From: Escallonia rubra
Lineage: Eukaryota; Streptophyta; Magnoliopsida; Escalloniales; Escalloniaceae
Length of the DNA: 64,000 bases
Assembly (NCBI GenBank): GCA_033065855.1
Contig: JAVXUO010002518.1
Coordinates: 142,272-206,271, forward strand
Direction: 5' to 3'
How positions within the stretch are numbered: the stretch's first letter is position 1; every line of letters starts with the position of its first letter. A program made the position numbers and the translations under genes. Shown one piece after another: positions 1-10,739 of this stretch. The notes under the pieces are model-generated. The model saw nothing but the letters and a program-made list of their open reading frames with translations. It made no database searches and was not told the origin of the DNA.

Positions 1-203
1 CGCATAACATATGCCACGATGACTCGTACTTAAAATCCCCTATACTATTAGGCAAACTCAACTTTAGTGACTCGATATCGATTTGTGTTAAAGTGACCAC
101 TAAATTTTGAAATACGTTTCGATCATATCACTTTCTTAGCTTCTGTTAATCAATGTCCGTTAATTTATGGATAAAACCGTCGTTTCTCTATTCGCCTTCT
201 TCT

Positions 204-382
204 TTTTCGTCCTTCTTCTTGAGACACACACACACACATATTCACACCCACCAACAAAGGCACTGTCATACACATGTAGTCACAGTGCGCACGCGTGTGC
301 GCACATACACACACACAAAGAGAGTCACACCTACCCACACAGACACTGTCACACGCACGCAACACACACACACGTATGCCAC
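204..382. repeat. CA-rich imperfect microsatellite
   Basis: Interrupted (CA)n / (CACA)n tract with TCACA and GCACACG variants. Open frames here on both strands are only Thr/His or Cys/Val runs from the repeat, not genes. The phrase around ATGCCACGATGACTC occurs both at the window start and at about 375, so there is a local duplication. Confidence 0.9.
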
Positions 383-1231
383 GATGACTCATACATAGAA
401 TCGACAAACTAAGCTCAGTGCATGAGTTTCCTGTGCATATATATATTTAGAGCTTCATGTCTAGTATATATATACTACTAGACATAGATGCATGCACGGA
501 CACACATGTACGCACATAGAGTCTACTCTATCTCATCATCCGAACTGAATGACGTGAAGCGATCACCCCATAAACTAGGCGGGAAGTTTGCCAGCGGACG
601 GGAGATCTCTGGCTGCCCATTGGCGCTCCGAGTGTATTCAACTTTCGACAAGGCCATTATAGAACTACTATAAATGCTAGGCTTATCTTGGCGTGAGAAT
701 CAAAACTATGGGGCAGTTCTATTATAGAATGGTTAAAGTAATGCGAGTGGGGTAAACCGCATGTTGTGCTAAATGTATAGCCTTCAAAATAGCCTTTCTT
801 TCTCTCACTCTCTGAATATAAAAGTAAATTGTTTAATTACTTTTTACTTAAAAACTATCCTAGAAAGAAATAACATTTTCACTTAAAATGCAGAATTATT
901 AAAAAAGTTGTAATAAAAAAAGAGAAAAAAATGTTAATATAACCAAAATTATAAATTATATAGCCTAATTTGGTTTCACTTATACCAAAAACTTTGTATC
1001 TTCGATTTTCTAGTAGACAGCAACCACCCAATTTTGCCACCAACAACTTGAAGGGCGAAGCCACCTTTTCCTCCAACCGCAATATTTCTATTATTATCTA
1101 ATTGTGCCCTATGTTTAAGCCAACTTCACAACAATCACTACCATCATAGTGATCTAACTTTTCTTTCTCAGTCTCTAAACATAGTGTAAATGCATGGCCT
1201 TCAAAATAGCCTTTTCTTTCTCACTCTCTAA
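383..1231. other. AT-rich intergenic DNA, no gene seen
   Basis: Short TA-rich palindromic stretches lie near 438-480. A phrase about CTTTC TCACTCTCT is repeated near 795 and 1215. No coding similarity was recognised on either strand. Confidence 0.5.
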
Positions 1232-1347
1232 ACGACTACAAGAAAACAAGTTTTTAAGGACGGACTTTTAGCGACGGCCTTTTGGCGTTGGTCAAATACC
1301 AACAGAACATCCGTCGCTAGAGGAGGGGGGGGGGGGGTGGGGGGGTT
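1232..1347 (+). mobile_element. Relic of a CACTA terminus plus poly-G tract
   Basis: A degenerate CACTA-type end (GACTACAAGAAAAC, first base altered from the canonical CACTACAAGAAAA) is followed by subterminal-type motifs TTTTAGCGACGG and CCGTCGCT. It then runs into a G-rich tract. No partner end was found nearby, so this is a truncated or nonautonomous relic of the same family as the large element at 3527. Confidence 0.6.
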
Positions 1348-1600
1348 AATAGGTGTTTACAACTTAGAGCATAAATTTAAAGCTTAATTTACAATGTAAT
1401 AATAGAAACAGTAAATATTAATCAACACAGAGATTTATACTGGTTCGGCCCCACCAGCCTACGTCCAGTTCCAGAGCACTCCACACAAGAAAGACCTACT
1501 TGAGCCTTTCACTAAGCAGCTAGCTTCGGCGCTAGCTCAAATCGCAGTATAGATCCAAAACCCTTCAAGGTTTCCAACAATTACAAGTGAAAGTTCTCAG
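1348..1600. other. Unassigned transposon-like sequence fused to gag
   Basis: Contains TACTGGTTCGGCCCCACC and CCTACGTCCAGT, phrases that I associate with plant LTR-retrotransposon ends, but no complete LTR can be delimited. The gypsy gag frame begins straight after it, so the 5' LTR and leader of the gypsy element are missing or replaced. The assignment is inference. Confidence 0.3.
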
Positions 1601-2182
1601 GTGAGGTACGCTATAGCTACTGATGATCTGACCTTACTTGAAAGATTTGTTAAGCTTAAGCCTACTGTATTCGTGGGTGGCGCTAATTCAAATAAGGTAG
1701 AGGAATGGATAAGCAATAAGGAGAAATTATTTGAGAGAATGCAATTAACTCCTTCACATAAAGTTTCTTTGGCTACTTTTTATTTGAGTGAGGATGTGGG
1801 GTTTTGGTGGAAGACGATTGATGCAAAGTGGACAGCCAGTAATGTGATAAGAACTTGGGATTTGTTTATTACTGAGTTTAATAACAAGTATATTCCGGAA
1901 AGTGTTAGAAGAGACAGGGAATTGGCTTTCCTACAACTTGAACAGAAAAACAAGACTATACAAGAATATGAAAAGGAATTTACTGCTTTAGCTCGACATG
2001 CTTCTTATTTGGTTGAGGGTGGTGATAGGAAAGCTAGAAAGTTTGAGACTGGCTTGAATCCTGACATACAAGAAGCTATAGCACCTCTTAATATCTCTGA
2101 TTATCACGAGATTGTAGATCGGGCACTTAATATTGAGAGGACTTTGAGGTTAACACGGGCAAAGAGGGCACATATGAGTTGA
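1601..2182 (+). pseudogene. gag: Gypsy gag capsid region
   Basis: A frame of about 193 residues shows the plant gypsy gag pattern: a KLKPTVF-G segment, WI-NKEKLFERM, an ATFYL---FWWK segment, then F---YIPESVRRDRE and F--LEQ-N-TIQEYEKEF. The protein forms the particle shell that packages element RNA. The true N-terminus is lost, because the frame starts at a non-ATG codon right at the junction with unrelated DNA. A TGA ends the frame at the basic linker before the zinc knuckles. Confidence 0.85.
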
Positions 2183-2600
2183 TCTAGGCCCACGGTGCCA
2201 CAGTGGCAGGCAGGAAGGTTTCCTTCCACATCTGGTGATAGGAAATTTTTGAGAACATATATGAGGAGTATGGCGTATACACATAGACCCCAGACACATG
2301 GATTTATGCCCCGACCATTTATAACTGGACTACGACCTCAGCCTAGTCCTGGAGTGAGGCCTACTTAGTATATACCACCTCAACAGTAGCCTGTACAAGC
2401 AGTTAGTCGATATTGCACATTTTGTGGTATGACTGGGCATACATAAGAGGTTTGTAGGAAGAGAAAGGGAACATGTTTTGCATGTGGGGCACATGGGCAT
2501 CAGATGAGGGATTGTCTTAAGAATAAAGGATATGTGGCTACTACTGCTGGGGACGCATCTGGTACTGGTATTGATACCGGTAGAAGGGTGAATAAATCGA
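2183..2600 (+). pseudogene. Gypsy nucleocapsid zinc knuckles (broken)
   Basis: Two CCHC-type knuckles can be read: C-TF-C-GMTG-H with a stop inside the knuckle before its last Cys, and C-FA-C-GAHG-H-QMRD-C at about 2476-2517. They bind element RNA in intact copies. In-frame TAG and TAA codons at about 2366-2450 show that the region no longer translates. Confidence 0.75.
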
Positions 2601-2639
2601 CGATAAAGGCTAGAGCATTTGCACTGGGATAGGATGAAG

Positions 2640-3180
2640 TATAAGGATTGTCTGCAGTTGTTGGAGGTACTGTTATAATTTTTGGTACTTTGGCTAGAGT
2701 ATTGATTGATCCTGGCTCTACACATTCATATGTCGCATCATATTTCTTACATCATTTGCCTATGTTGTCGGAGTCTTTACTTTTGTGGTCAAAGTCAGTA
2801 CCCCTGTGGGTGATTCTTTATATATAGATAGAGTGTACAAAGCCTGTGAGATTAACATGAATAACCATATACTGCATGCTAATTTGATTGCACTGTCTAT
2901 GCGGGAGTTGGATGTTATTTTGGGTATGGATTGGTTATCCCACAATCATGCTAGTGTTGACTTTTTGCCAAGACTGTTACGTTTACTTTACCTGATCAGT
3001 CAGTCTTCATGTACGTGGGTGATAAAAGTCCAACTGTTATCCCTATTATTTCTACCTTACGTACTCAAAAGTTACTTGATAAGGGTTGTGTGGGATATAT
3101 TGTGTATGCTATTGACTGTTCAAAGACAGTGACTAGGCTGGAGGACATCCCTATTGTTCAAGAATATTCAGATGTATTTT
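2640..3180 (+). pseudogene. Gypsy aspartic protease region (broken)
   Basis: The active-site loop reads LIDPGSTHSYV at about 2699-2735. A Pro follows the catalytic Asp, as in many Tekay-type elements. The downstream GMDWLS motif lies at about 2922-2940. The protease would process the gag-pol polyprotein. The frame shifts between the active-site loop and the GMDWL segment, and again after about 2965. Confidence 0.75.
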
Positions 3181-3188
3181 CTTAGGAC

Positions 3189-3526
3189 TTGATTACTCTA
3201 CCACCTGATAGGGAGATAGAATTCCTTATTGAACTTGTTCCAGGCACTGCACCTATATCTAAAGCTCCCTATAGAATGGCTCCTGCTGAATTGAAGGAGT
3301 TAAAGGTGCAATTACAAGATTTACTTGATAAAGGCTTTATTAGACCAAGTACTTCACCTTGGGGTTCACCTGTCTTATTTGTTAAGAAAAAGGATGGTAC
3401 CTTACGTTTATGTATCGACTACAGACAGTTAAATCAGGTAATCATAAAGAATAAATATCCATTACCCCGTACCAAGGATTTGTTTGATCAATTGCAAGGA
3501 GATAAGATATTTTCCAAATTGGATTT
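3189..3526 (+). pseudogene. Gypsy reverse transcriptase, N-terminal half
   Basis: Canonical start of a plant gypsy [51 protein letters not shown] and PLPR. It ends abruptly in FSKLD with the CACTA insertion. The reading frame resumes at 15040 with LRSGYHQLK, so both halves are one gene cut by the transposon. Confidence 0.92.
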
Positions 3527-3870
3527 CACTACAAGAAAAAAGGCTTTTAGCGACGGGGAAATCCGTCGCTAAAAGCCTAAAATCCGTCGCTAAATGTTTT
3601 AGCGACGGATTTACCGTCGCTAAAAGTCCCTCGTATAAAAGTCTGTTACTAATAGTTTGGCGACGGAATTTTCAAATCCGTCGTTAATATTTAAGTTTTT
3701 GCGACGGATTTATTTATTAATTAGCGACGGAATATCCGTCTCTAATTATATTTTAAGTATTTTAATTTAATATCTTTTTTTAAAATTAGCGACGGAATAA
3801 ATGTTTTAGCGACGGATTATTCTGTCGCTAAAAAACTTATAGTAATTAAAAATATTTAGCGACGGATATA
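3527..3870. repeat. CACTA left TIR and subterminal repeat array
   Basis: About a dozen TTTTAGCGACGG-type motifs in both orientations, many paired as small inverted repeats (for example AGCGACGG-N-CCGTCGCT). In CACTA families such subterminal motifs are bound by the TNPA-like protein to bring the ends together. Confidence 0.9.
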
Positions 3871-4144
3871 ATCCTTCGCCAAAAGTCAAAAAAATTTAAA
3901 TTTTATTTTTTATTTTTCTAATGCCCAAACCTATAATAAAAATATCAATCCTCAACAATAACGCGCAATAATCAATAAACAAAGAAATATATATATATAT
4001 ATAATTAATCATAAAAAGGACTCATTATGTACAAGCTGGGAACCGGATACAGCCCGTTAGGAGAGGGGAGAATAGTACAAGCCATGCGTGGGGGCCGCGG
4101 GGGGGGGGGGGGGGAAGCTGGGACCGGGCACCAGAAGGAGCTCA
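3871..4144. other. CACTA internal spacer with poly-G run
   Basis: AT-rich DNA with (AT)n near 3990-4002, then an uninterrupted G run of about 16 at 4097-4113 just downstream of the TNPA-like gene. No coding content was seen. Confidence 0.6.
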
Positions 4145-5668
4145 TCAGGGGTTGCTGAGTCCCGGATTTGGATCCTGCTGATTCGGGGCCGGCTCGGCAT
4201 GTTCAGCTGCGGTACCCTGCTGATCCTGCTCCTTGATCATCCTCAACACCACCGTAGCAATGCGCGCGATCTCATCGTCGTCCAACGGATGCCGAGGAGC
4301 CGGTGTTTGTGGAGGGGCAGCGAGGGGTGAGGACGCTCCTATCACGGCACGAGCAGTCCGACTAGGCAGGCCGCGTATGCGGCCTTTCGGCCGATTGACG
4401 ACATCCGGCGTATCCAGCCATCGCTTCAACGCCCCAGTACTCGCAGCCGTACTAGTGGACGCTGATGGCTGTCCGGACTGCTCCTCGGACCTCCTAAGCT
4501 GTTCATACGAGGCCTGGAAAAACAGTGATATAAAGATATGTTAGGGCATTAATTAACGCAACAGATATTGAGGATAGAAAGACAAAAAATTAACAACTAA
4601 AACAAATTGACTCACATCGATACGCCGAGCAATATCTGAAATATAGTCGCCCGCCCGATGCGCCTCGTCCTTGTCCTTATTCCGCACGTGCGTTTAACTA
4701 TACGTCAGAGCTACGACATCATCCTCCTCCAGATCCGGGTGCTCGACCGCATTCTTGTGTTGGACGATGTCATGTGGCACCGACCCCCCCGTGTGCATCG
4801 GATCTCTGTTCTGTCTGTTCTCCGCCCCATTCTTACTCTTGGCGTCCCAACCTAGATCCGCAGCCCACCGATCTATCATCGCCGTCCATACAGTCGGAGA
4901 TATCCAATGTGGGGGATATCTCGTCATCTCCGTCATCGGGGCACCCTCGGGCAACATCTTCTTCGCCGGGTCCCTTGCGTCGTGGAGCCATCGACAGTAA
5001 TTCTTACCGATGTAAGCAAAGAAGACCTGCTGCCCCAGTGCCTGCTGCTCAGGTGAGTCAAACGTGAACCCTTCCTGTAAGGCATTTAGTAACACAAATT
5101 AACTACAGAAAACAAACTCTAATTAAACAAATACTATCGCTGAAAAAAATACTTCACCGTACCAGCCACTCCTCCCATAGGGACTCCCTCGCAGCGACAT
5201 CCCAGTCCTTCCAGTACAGGCGTGGCTCGAAGAATCGACCCTTCACAAGAACGCCGATCTTCGTCCTCGCCTGATTCTCCAGGATCCTGCCAAAGAAGTA
5301 AATAAATAAATTAATACAGTTCAAATATAAATTAACACCCCAAAATTTTAAATATAAGGCATGATGTGATTTTTTTTTTACTTACAGTTCAGATATACTT
5401 TAAATATAAGGCTAGCGAAAATGTACTAAACACCGTTATCAACTATACCTGTGGTAGAACCCACAGAAGAAGGAGAATCAACGCGCGTGTCGGATGAATC
5501 TGGGTCGGGCAGGGGCGACGGATGGGGTTGGGGCCCCATCTGCTGTCCGCGATCACTCTGTGCCTCGTCATCAGTGGGCAATGACGAGGTGGGACCCACC
5601 TGGGAGGAAGCAGCTCGACGTCCAACCCGGCCATGAATAGCCCGTATCTTATCCATATCTGACTTCAT
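4145..5668 (-). pseudogene. TNPA-like CACTA accessory protein (Transposase_24 / Ptta type)
   Basis: Gene model in four exons: 5668-5449, 5286-5158, 5074-4616 and 4513-4145, each with GT-AG borders. Exon 1 starts at an ATG and encodes a Ser/Pro/Asp-rich N-terminus. Exon 2 carries a W-DW---ARESLWEEW segment. Exon 3 has the family core: WLHDARDP, PPHWISPTVW, W-----W, N--NR and HTGGSVPHD, which matches the plant Ptta/En/Spm transposase family. Exon 4 ends in a DDDEIARIA---RMI helix. Such proteins bind the subterminal repeats. A premature TAA near 4696 in exon 3 breaks the frame. Confidence 0.8.
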
Positions 5669-5829
5669 ATAGATAAATTACAAATACATGAACACATTAA
5701 AAACAATAATTTGACAGAAATCATCATCGGCACTATATATATATGAACGGAGGTGCAAAAACACATTAATATGAACCAAGTTCTAAAATGTTACTACATT
5801 TTTTCCCAGGTTTGTTACAACATTACAAC
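5669..5829. other. Spacer between the two CACTA genes
   Basis: AT-rich spacer between the start of the TNPA-like gene and the end of the transposase, both on the minus strand. An ATATATAT tract near 5736 could serve as a TATA region for the TNPA-like gene on the minus strand, about 65 bases upstream of its ATG. This is inference only. Confidence 0.3.
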
Positions 5830-6102
5830 TCAATCATTTTCAGTTTGAGAATCATCATCATCTTCATCACTTTCTTCGTCGTCCTCTTCTTCGTGGGACT
5901 CGTCGTCCTCTTCATCTTCTAATTCATCCTCTTCATCAGTAGACTTGGTCACATTATCTCCAACATTTTCCACGTCTTTCGCGTCATCATCTACGACTTC
6001 TTCTCCTCCATGAAGTGTTGTTGGAAGAGGAAGATCGTCATCCTCGTTGTTGACCTCAACAGGGAACAAGACATGTGGTTGGTCGGCTTGAAAGGAGTCT
6101 AG
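5830..6102 (-). pseudogene. CACTA transposase, acidic C-terminal tail
   Basis: Continuation of the DUF4216-containing C-terminal region beyond the MITE: FQADQPHVLFPVEVNNED, then a long Glu/Asp-rich tail with alternating D and E blocks. Acidic tails after DUF4216 are common in CACTA transposases. The frame is continuous with 6700 upward once the MITE and one copy of its 8-bp duplication are ignored. A sizeable stretch of spurious frame in the MITE is appended to it now. Confidence 0.8.
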
Positions 6103-6110
6103 CTCACTGT

Positions 6111-6691
6111 TAGGGGTGAGCACGGTTCGGTTGGTTCGGTTTGGAGGCTGAATACCAAACCGAACCGACCAACCTTGGTTTGGAAAAAAAAAAAACAAAC
6201 CGTAGTTGAACGGTTCGGTTTCCGCGGGTTGAACGGATCGGTTTGGACGGTTTAATCGGTTTGGGCCAAATTCAATTTTGAGCAAGTTTAAGCCCAAAAA
6301 TTAATAACTTATACATGCTAATAAGCTAAAAATAACTGAATTTTTTATCATAATTAATAACAATTAGTGAGATGTAGACGGCGAGTGAAAAATGTGTGTT
6401 ACATCAAGGGATTTAGGGTTTATCCCATTTTATATGAGTGGTTAGATAACTAGGGTTGGTAAAAAATAATTAAGACTTGGTAAAAATATAGATATGTTAT
6501 ATTATATACGGTTGGTTCGGTTTATACGATTTCAAAAAAATCCGAACCGAACCGACAGAACCAAATGTACGGTTTGGAAAAAAAAAAATAAACTAAACCG
6601 ATTGATTTTTAGATCGGTTTTGAAATAGACGGATTGGTTGGTTCGGTTTTCACGATTGGATCGGTTTCAACGGTTTAAATGCTCACCCCTA
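6111..6691. mobile_element. hAT-type MITE, 581 bp, inside the CACTA transposase
   Basis: Perfect 12-bp inverted ends TAGGGGTGAGCA / TGCTCACCCCTA, flanked by an exact 8-bp duplication CTCACTGT at 6103-6110 and 6692-6699. An 8-bp duplication and TAGGGGTG-type ends are characteristic of hAT elements. The interior has no coding capacity and is built from GGTTCGG / CCGAACC repeats near both ends, which make long inverted arms. It lies within the last coding part of the CACTA transposase. Confidence 0.95.
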
Positions 6692-7358
6692 CTCACTGTC
6701 ATATGTCACGGGCAATTTCTGGGACTTAATAATTGTATACCAATGAGATTTGGGATTGGCGACGTCCTCAGCGTAAATGACTTGTACAGCTTGACTAGCA
6801 AACACAAAGGGCTCGTCTGATGCAAGTCTTGACTTGACATTGACATCTACAATCCCTTTAGAGCTAACACGGATTCCTCTACTACATGTGACATAGAACC
6901 ATGTACACTTGAACATTACCAGACGGTTTTGGGAACCCAGATATGTTAGCTCAACAATCTCATCTAGCTCTCCGTAAAAGTCCATGCAATTCTCGGCAAA
7001 ACAGTCGCCGTTGACCAATACTCCACTATTTTGGGATTATTTTGTTCGGTCGTCATTTTTTACGTTAAACATAAACCCGTTGATGATATAGCCTCCGTAA
7101 CATGATGTTTGTTTGTTAGGGCCTTCAGCTAGTAATTTCAAGCAGGAGACCACTGGTCTATCCATTGACTGAACCTATTGTAGATGACGGTAAAAATTAA
7201 GGATAAATCAGTATACTAATTGGCCACAGAACTGTATATAACACATAATATCAATGATAACAATCTTACACGCCTTTTGAACCACTGTACAAATTGTGAT
7301 TTCCGATGAGATTCAAGTCCAGCGGGATCAGTGATTAAAGATTCTGCATCGAACTCAC
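6692..7358 (-). pseudogene. CACTA transposase, DUF4216 region
   Basis: Exons: about 7358-7271 (EFDAESLITDPAG---QFVQWFK) and about 7187-6700. The second holds the DUF4216 signature: YGGYIINGFMF, QNSGVLV, FYGELDEIVELTYLG, VMFKCTWF, FVFASQAVQVIYAED. A stop codon interrupts it at about 7038-7040 just before SQNSGV. The function of DUF4216 is not known; it is constant at the C-terminus of plant CACTA transposases. The 3' end is interrupted by the MITE. Confidence 0.85.
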
Positions 7359-7435
7359 TGCAAACCAATATAGTTGACTCGCTTAACACACACTTTCAAT
7401 TATGTACATCAATGTAAGTGAATTAAGACTTTAAC

Positions 7436-8296
7436 TTACTCAACGAATGCCGAAACTTCATCGCAATTTAGAAGGGCATATATTGTTGCAGCACTGTATT
7501 CTTCATCCGTTAGCCATCGAGTATACGTTCGGCCGAACGGACTACCTGACTGCTTGAATATTGACAATTGCCCTTCCAAATTTGTGCTTGATCCGGGGTC
7601 ATTTCGGCCTAGTTGATTTAACATTGTACCAACATCAGGCCTGAAATATTGACTGCAAAAGTTTACAAGTTCTTCCATTACGTAAGCCTCCGCAATTGAG
7701 CCCTCAACCCGAGCCTTATTGCGGACTTTTTTCTTTAAATGGAACATGAACCTAGAAGTTTAGCGAATCGAGTTAGGTGGAATATCAATGATAACATGTG
7801 TCGCATTAAGTGTAAACGAACAACTGTAACAATTTAAAGATTACCTCTCGAAGGGATACATCCACCGATATTGCACGGGTCCACCCATCTTAGCTTCATA
7901 TGCCAAGTGAACAGGCAGATGCTCCATTGAATCAAAGAACGAAGGTGGGAAGATTTTCTCCAGCTTGCAAATCGTCACCACAATGTTCTTCTCAAGCACT
8001 TCCATGTTACTCACCCGGATCGTAGAAGAACATATATCTCGAAAGAAATGAGATAATTCAGTCAAAGTCTCACAAACAACCCGTGGCAACAGTCCCCGGA
8101 AGGCAATAGGAATGAATCTCTCCATGAATACGTGGCAGTCGTGACTCTTCATCCCTTGGAACTTGCATTTCGATACATTGCAACAACGAGATATGTTGGA
8201 CGCAAACCCATCCGGAAGCTTCAAATTCTTAACCCACTGACAGACCTTCTCCACTTGTTTCTTGTCTAGACAGTAAGGTGCTTTTGGAAGTATCAT
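7436..8296 (-). pseudogene. CACTA transposase, DUF4218 region
   Basis: Two adjoining open segments, 8296-7841 and 7747-7436, separated by a short intron. They encode the DUF4218 pattern: LP-GFASNISRC, GMKSHDCHVFMERF, ICKLEKIFPPSFFDSMEHL-VHLAYEA-MGGPV-YRWMYPFER and then F---LK--VRNKA-VEGSIAEAYVMEE. The first segment overlaps the end of the preceding transposase segment by 4 bases in another frame, indicating a small frameshift. Confidence 0.88.
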
Positions 8297-9405
8297 CTCC
8301 CACTAACTGTCCGAGGATGCAATTCACGGCGTACACCCAACTGTTGTAGATCCCTTCTCGCTTTAAGGTGATCTTTCGATTTGCCCTTGACATTCATCAC
8401 TGTGTTGAACACATTATCAAAAACGTTCTTCTCAATATGCATCACATCCATGTTGTTTCGGATAACGAGCGTCCTCCAGTAGGCTAACTCCCAGAAGATA
8501 CAAAATTTTCTCCAGTTGTGCTCTTTCCCGTACCCTGGAATCTTCTGATCTGGCACACCCTTGCCGTGTGGTATGTCAGTATCAAGTGCCTCCAGGTGTG
8601 AGAGCACTTCTTCACCAGATGGGTAGTCCAGTGTGACAACCTCACGCTCGATTGTCCCGTCAAATTTATCCTTCTGCCTACGAAACTGATGGCCCGGTGG
8701 CAAAAGCTTACGGTGACATCCGAACCACGAGGGCTTTCCGCCGTGCTTTAACGTATGACCGGGGTTCACGCCCATACAAGCAGGGCATGCTAGCTTCCCA
8801 TGTGTGCTCCAGCCACACGTCATTCCTAATGCGGGGAACTCATGTATAGTCCACATCAAAGCAGCCCTCATCTGAAAATTCTGTTTAAGGGATGCATCAT
8901 ATGTTTCGACTCCATGATTCCATAACTGTTTTAACTCATCAATCAACGGCCTTAAATACACATCTATGTCCTTGCCGGGACTCTTCGGCCCCGGAATAAG
9001 CAACGACAAGAACATGTACGGCTTCTTCATGCACATGCCTGGTGGAAGGTTGTACGGGACAATAATAACAGGCCAACAGGAGTAAGGCGTGGTAGACTGA
9101 CCGAAAGGGTTGAACCCATCGGTTGCCAGACCAAGTCTAACATTCCGAACTTCCTGAGCAAAGACTGGATGCCTGCGGTCAAACTCCTTCCACGCCTCTC
9201 CATCAGCTGGGTGTGTCAGCACATCGGCATCGTTGCTACGAGTCTCACGGTGAGCCCTCATATGTTCAGCCGTATTGGAGGAGTAGTACATTCTCTGAAG
9301 CCGTGGTGTGACCGGAAAATATCGCAATATCTTCCATGCAATGTTTTTCTTCTTCCCTTTGTCCGGTTTGTACCTCGAATGATCACATACTGGACACCGT
9401 GACAA
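8293..9405 (-). pseudogene. CACTA transposase, TNP2 catalytic core
   Basis: The core of the En/Spm TNP2-type transposase (Transposase_21). Visible in order are CPVCDHSRYK, KILRYFPVTPRLQRMY, HPADGEAWKEFDRRHP-FA-EVRNVRLGLATDGFNPFG, an YNLPPGMCMK segment, LIPGPKSPGKDIDVYL-PLIDEL, MWTIHEFPALGM, GW-THGKLACPAC, and HNW---IFWEL-YW-TL--RNNMDVMHIEKNVFDN. It cuts and joins the element ends. A CPVC zinc motif and the LRH/HNW blocks are conserved. It is separated from its N-terminal part by a deletion and frameshift near 9405-9435. Confidence 0.95.
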
Positions 9406-9406
9406 A

Positions 9407-10047
9407 TCTTTATTCTCTTTCCAGAATAATACACAATCGACCCAAGTTTCCTCATCATCTTATTCGCGGCATAGTACGACGGCGGTAGCTTTTCACTTTC
9501 GGGCATAATTTCTTTGATTAAGGTAACAAACTCGTTAAAACCTTTCTCACTCAGCTCGTGGTCTGATTTCAACTGTAATAGCCTACCAACCTGTGTGTTT
9601 CGAAGCTCCATCCCACATCGGCTCTTTCGCAGCTCTCAACAACTCATAAAACTGATGAGCCCCCTCGTTCGGCGGTTGTGGACTGTCGTCACCACCGTCA
9701 TTACCCCAGTCAACATTAGCATGCCCAACATCCATAATCATATCTCGGTAATCATACCGTGCCTCCTCCCTAACTTCAGTTTGACTAGCCGGGTTGGACG
9801 ACAATACTATCGTTTCCCCGTGCTGCGTCCACCTTGTGTATCCACCCATAAAACCGTACCGACGAAGATGCCATTTTACTTCAATTCTTTTTCTCCAATG
9901 CAACAACTCACATCTACCGCACGGACACCTTATCTTATCAAAGTCAACATGTGCAGGATGCGCATAAGCGAAGTCGAGAAATTCGTCAACGCGATCCTCA
10001 AAATCGTCAGCATTCTTCCTTTTCATCCAACTTCGATCGACCGACAT
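9407..10047 (-). pseudogene. CACTA transposase, N-terminal (Transpos-assoc) region
   Basis: ATG chosen at 10047 (MSVDRSWMKRK), the usual start of these proteins; the open frame extends upstream only through non-ATG codons. The Transpos-assoc domain follows: F-DFAYAHPAHVD--K--CPCG-C, W---VKWHL-R-GFM-GYT-W--HGE. A frameshift occurs near 9605 (the frame ending EPMWDG passes into LRNTQ-GRLLQLKSDHELSEKGF). A second near 9410-9435 removes the expected KID-C segment just before CVLFWKEN. Confidence 0.9.
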
Positions 10048-10297
10048 GACGACTGAATTATCGTACTGTATACCACCTTCAATTTTGACCAATCATTAGG
10101 CAGGGTCGATGTAAATATGAATGCATGAATGTGACAACATGTCTATGTATTTCCTCTCCATTCTCTAATAGGTAGTGGTCCTATACCATTCAGAAAGCAC
10201 ATGTTTATAAAACAGTGAATAACTCATGCTTAGTCCTATGTCTGCGAAAAATTTGGCAGCACTTCCCCGCAATTCTCCAAGTACACGACATCGATTA
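10048..10297. other. Upstream region of the CACTA transposase
   Basis: Immediate 5' region of the minus-strand transposase. No TATA box can be fixed with confidence. Nothing else coding was recognised. Confidence 0.3.
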
Positions 10298-10354
10298 GGT
10301 GTTTTAACATTCATCTAACCTTGCCTTGCAAGGTTTGACGAATGTTAGAACACC
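10298..10354. repeat. Strong hairpin upstream of the transposase
   Basis: A 27-base arm at 10298-10324 (begins GGTGTTTTAACATT) pairs with 10328-10354 (ends AATGTTAGAACACC), 24 of 27 positions matching, with a 3-base loop. It lies about 250 bases upstream of the transposase ATG. Confidence 0.75.
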
Positions 10355-10739
10355 AGATCTATATGCACCCGGAGAAACACATGAGAACGTGTACCAAATA
10401 TCCACGACATAGAACACAGAGCATGAGTTGAAACACTGATTTATAAACACGTAGATTTTCCAAATTGTCCAAACTGGACATCCAAAAGCTCATCACAAAG
10501 CATTACTTTGTAATGACTACATTTAAACGGGAACTAAGGGTTTTTATGCAAGCATGCGTTCAGAAATTGATAATATATGCAAGAATCTTTCTGAAAATAT
10601 CCAAATTGTAGAAAGATCGTTGCATATGTTACTAATTCCACTTTAAATAGAATTCGTTGGCAACGAGTTGAACCATCTCGTTGCCAATGGACTTCGCAAA
10701 ACAACAACGAATATAAAGAATGCAGGGTTTATAAGCAAC

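Noticed and set aside
153-412. Open frames on both strands in the CA-rich tract
   Set aside because: They are translations of the dinucleotide repeat, overlapping in three frames, with no domain content.
4088-5067. Plus-strand frames opposite the TNPA-like gene
   Set aside because: Antisense shadows of the minus-strand exons, lacking any known motif.
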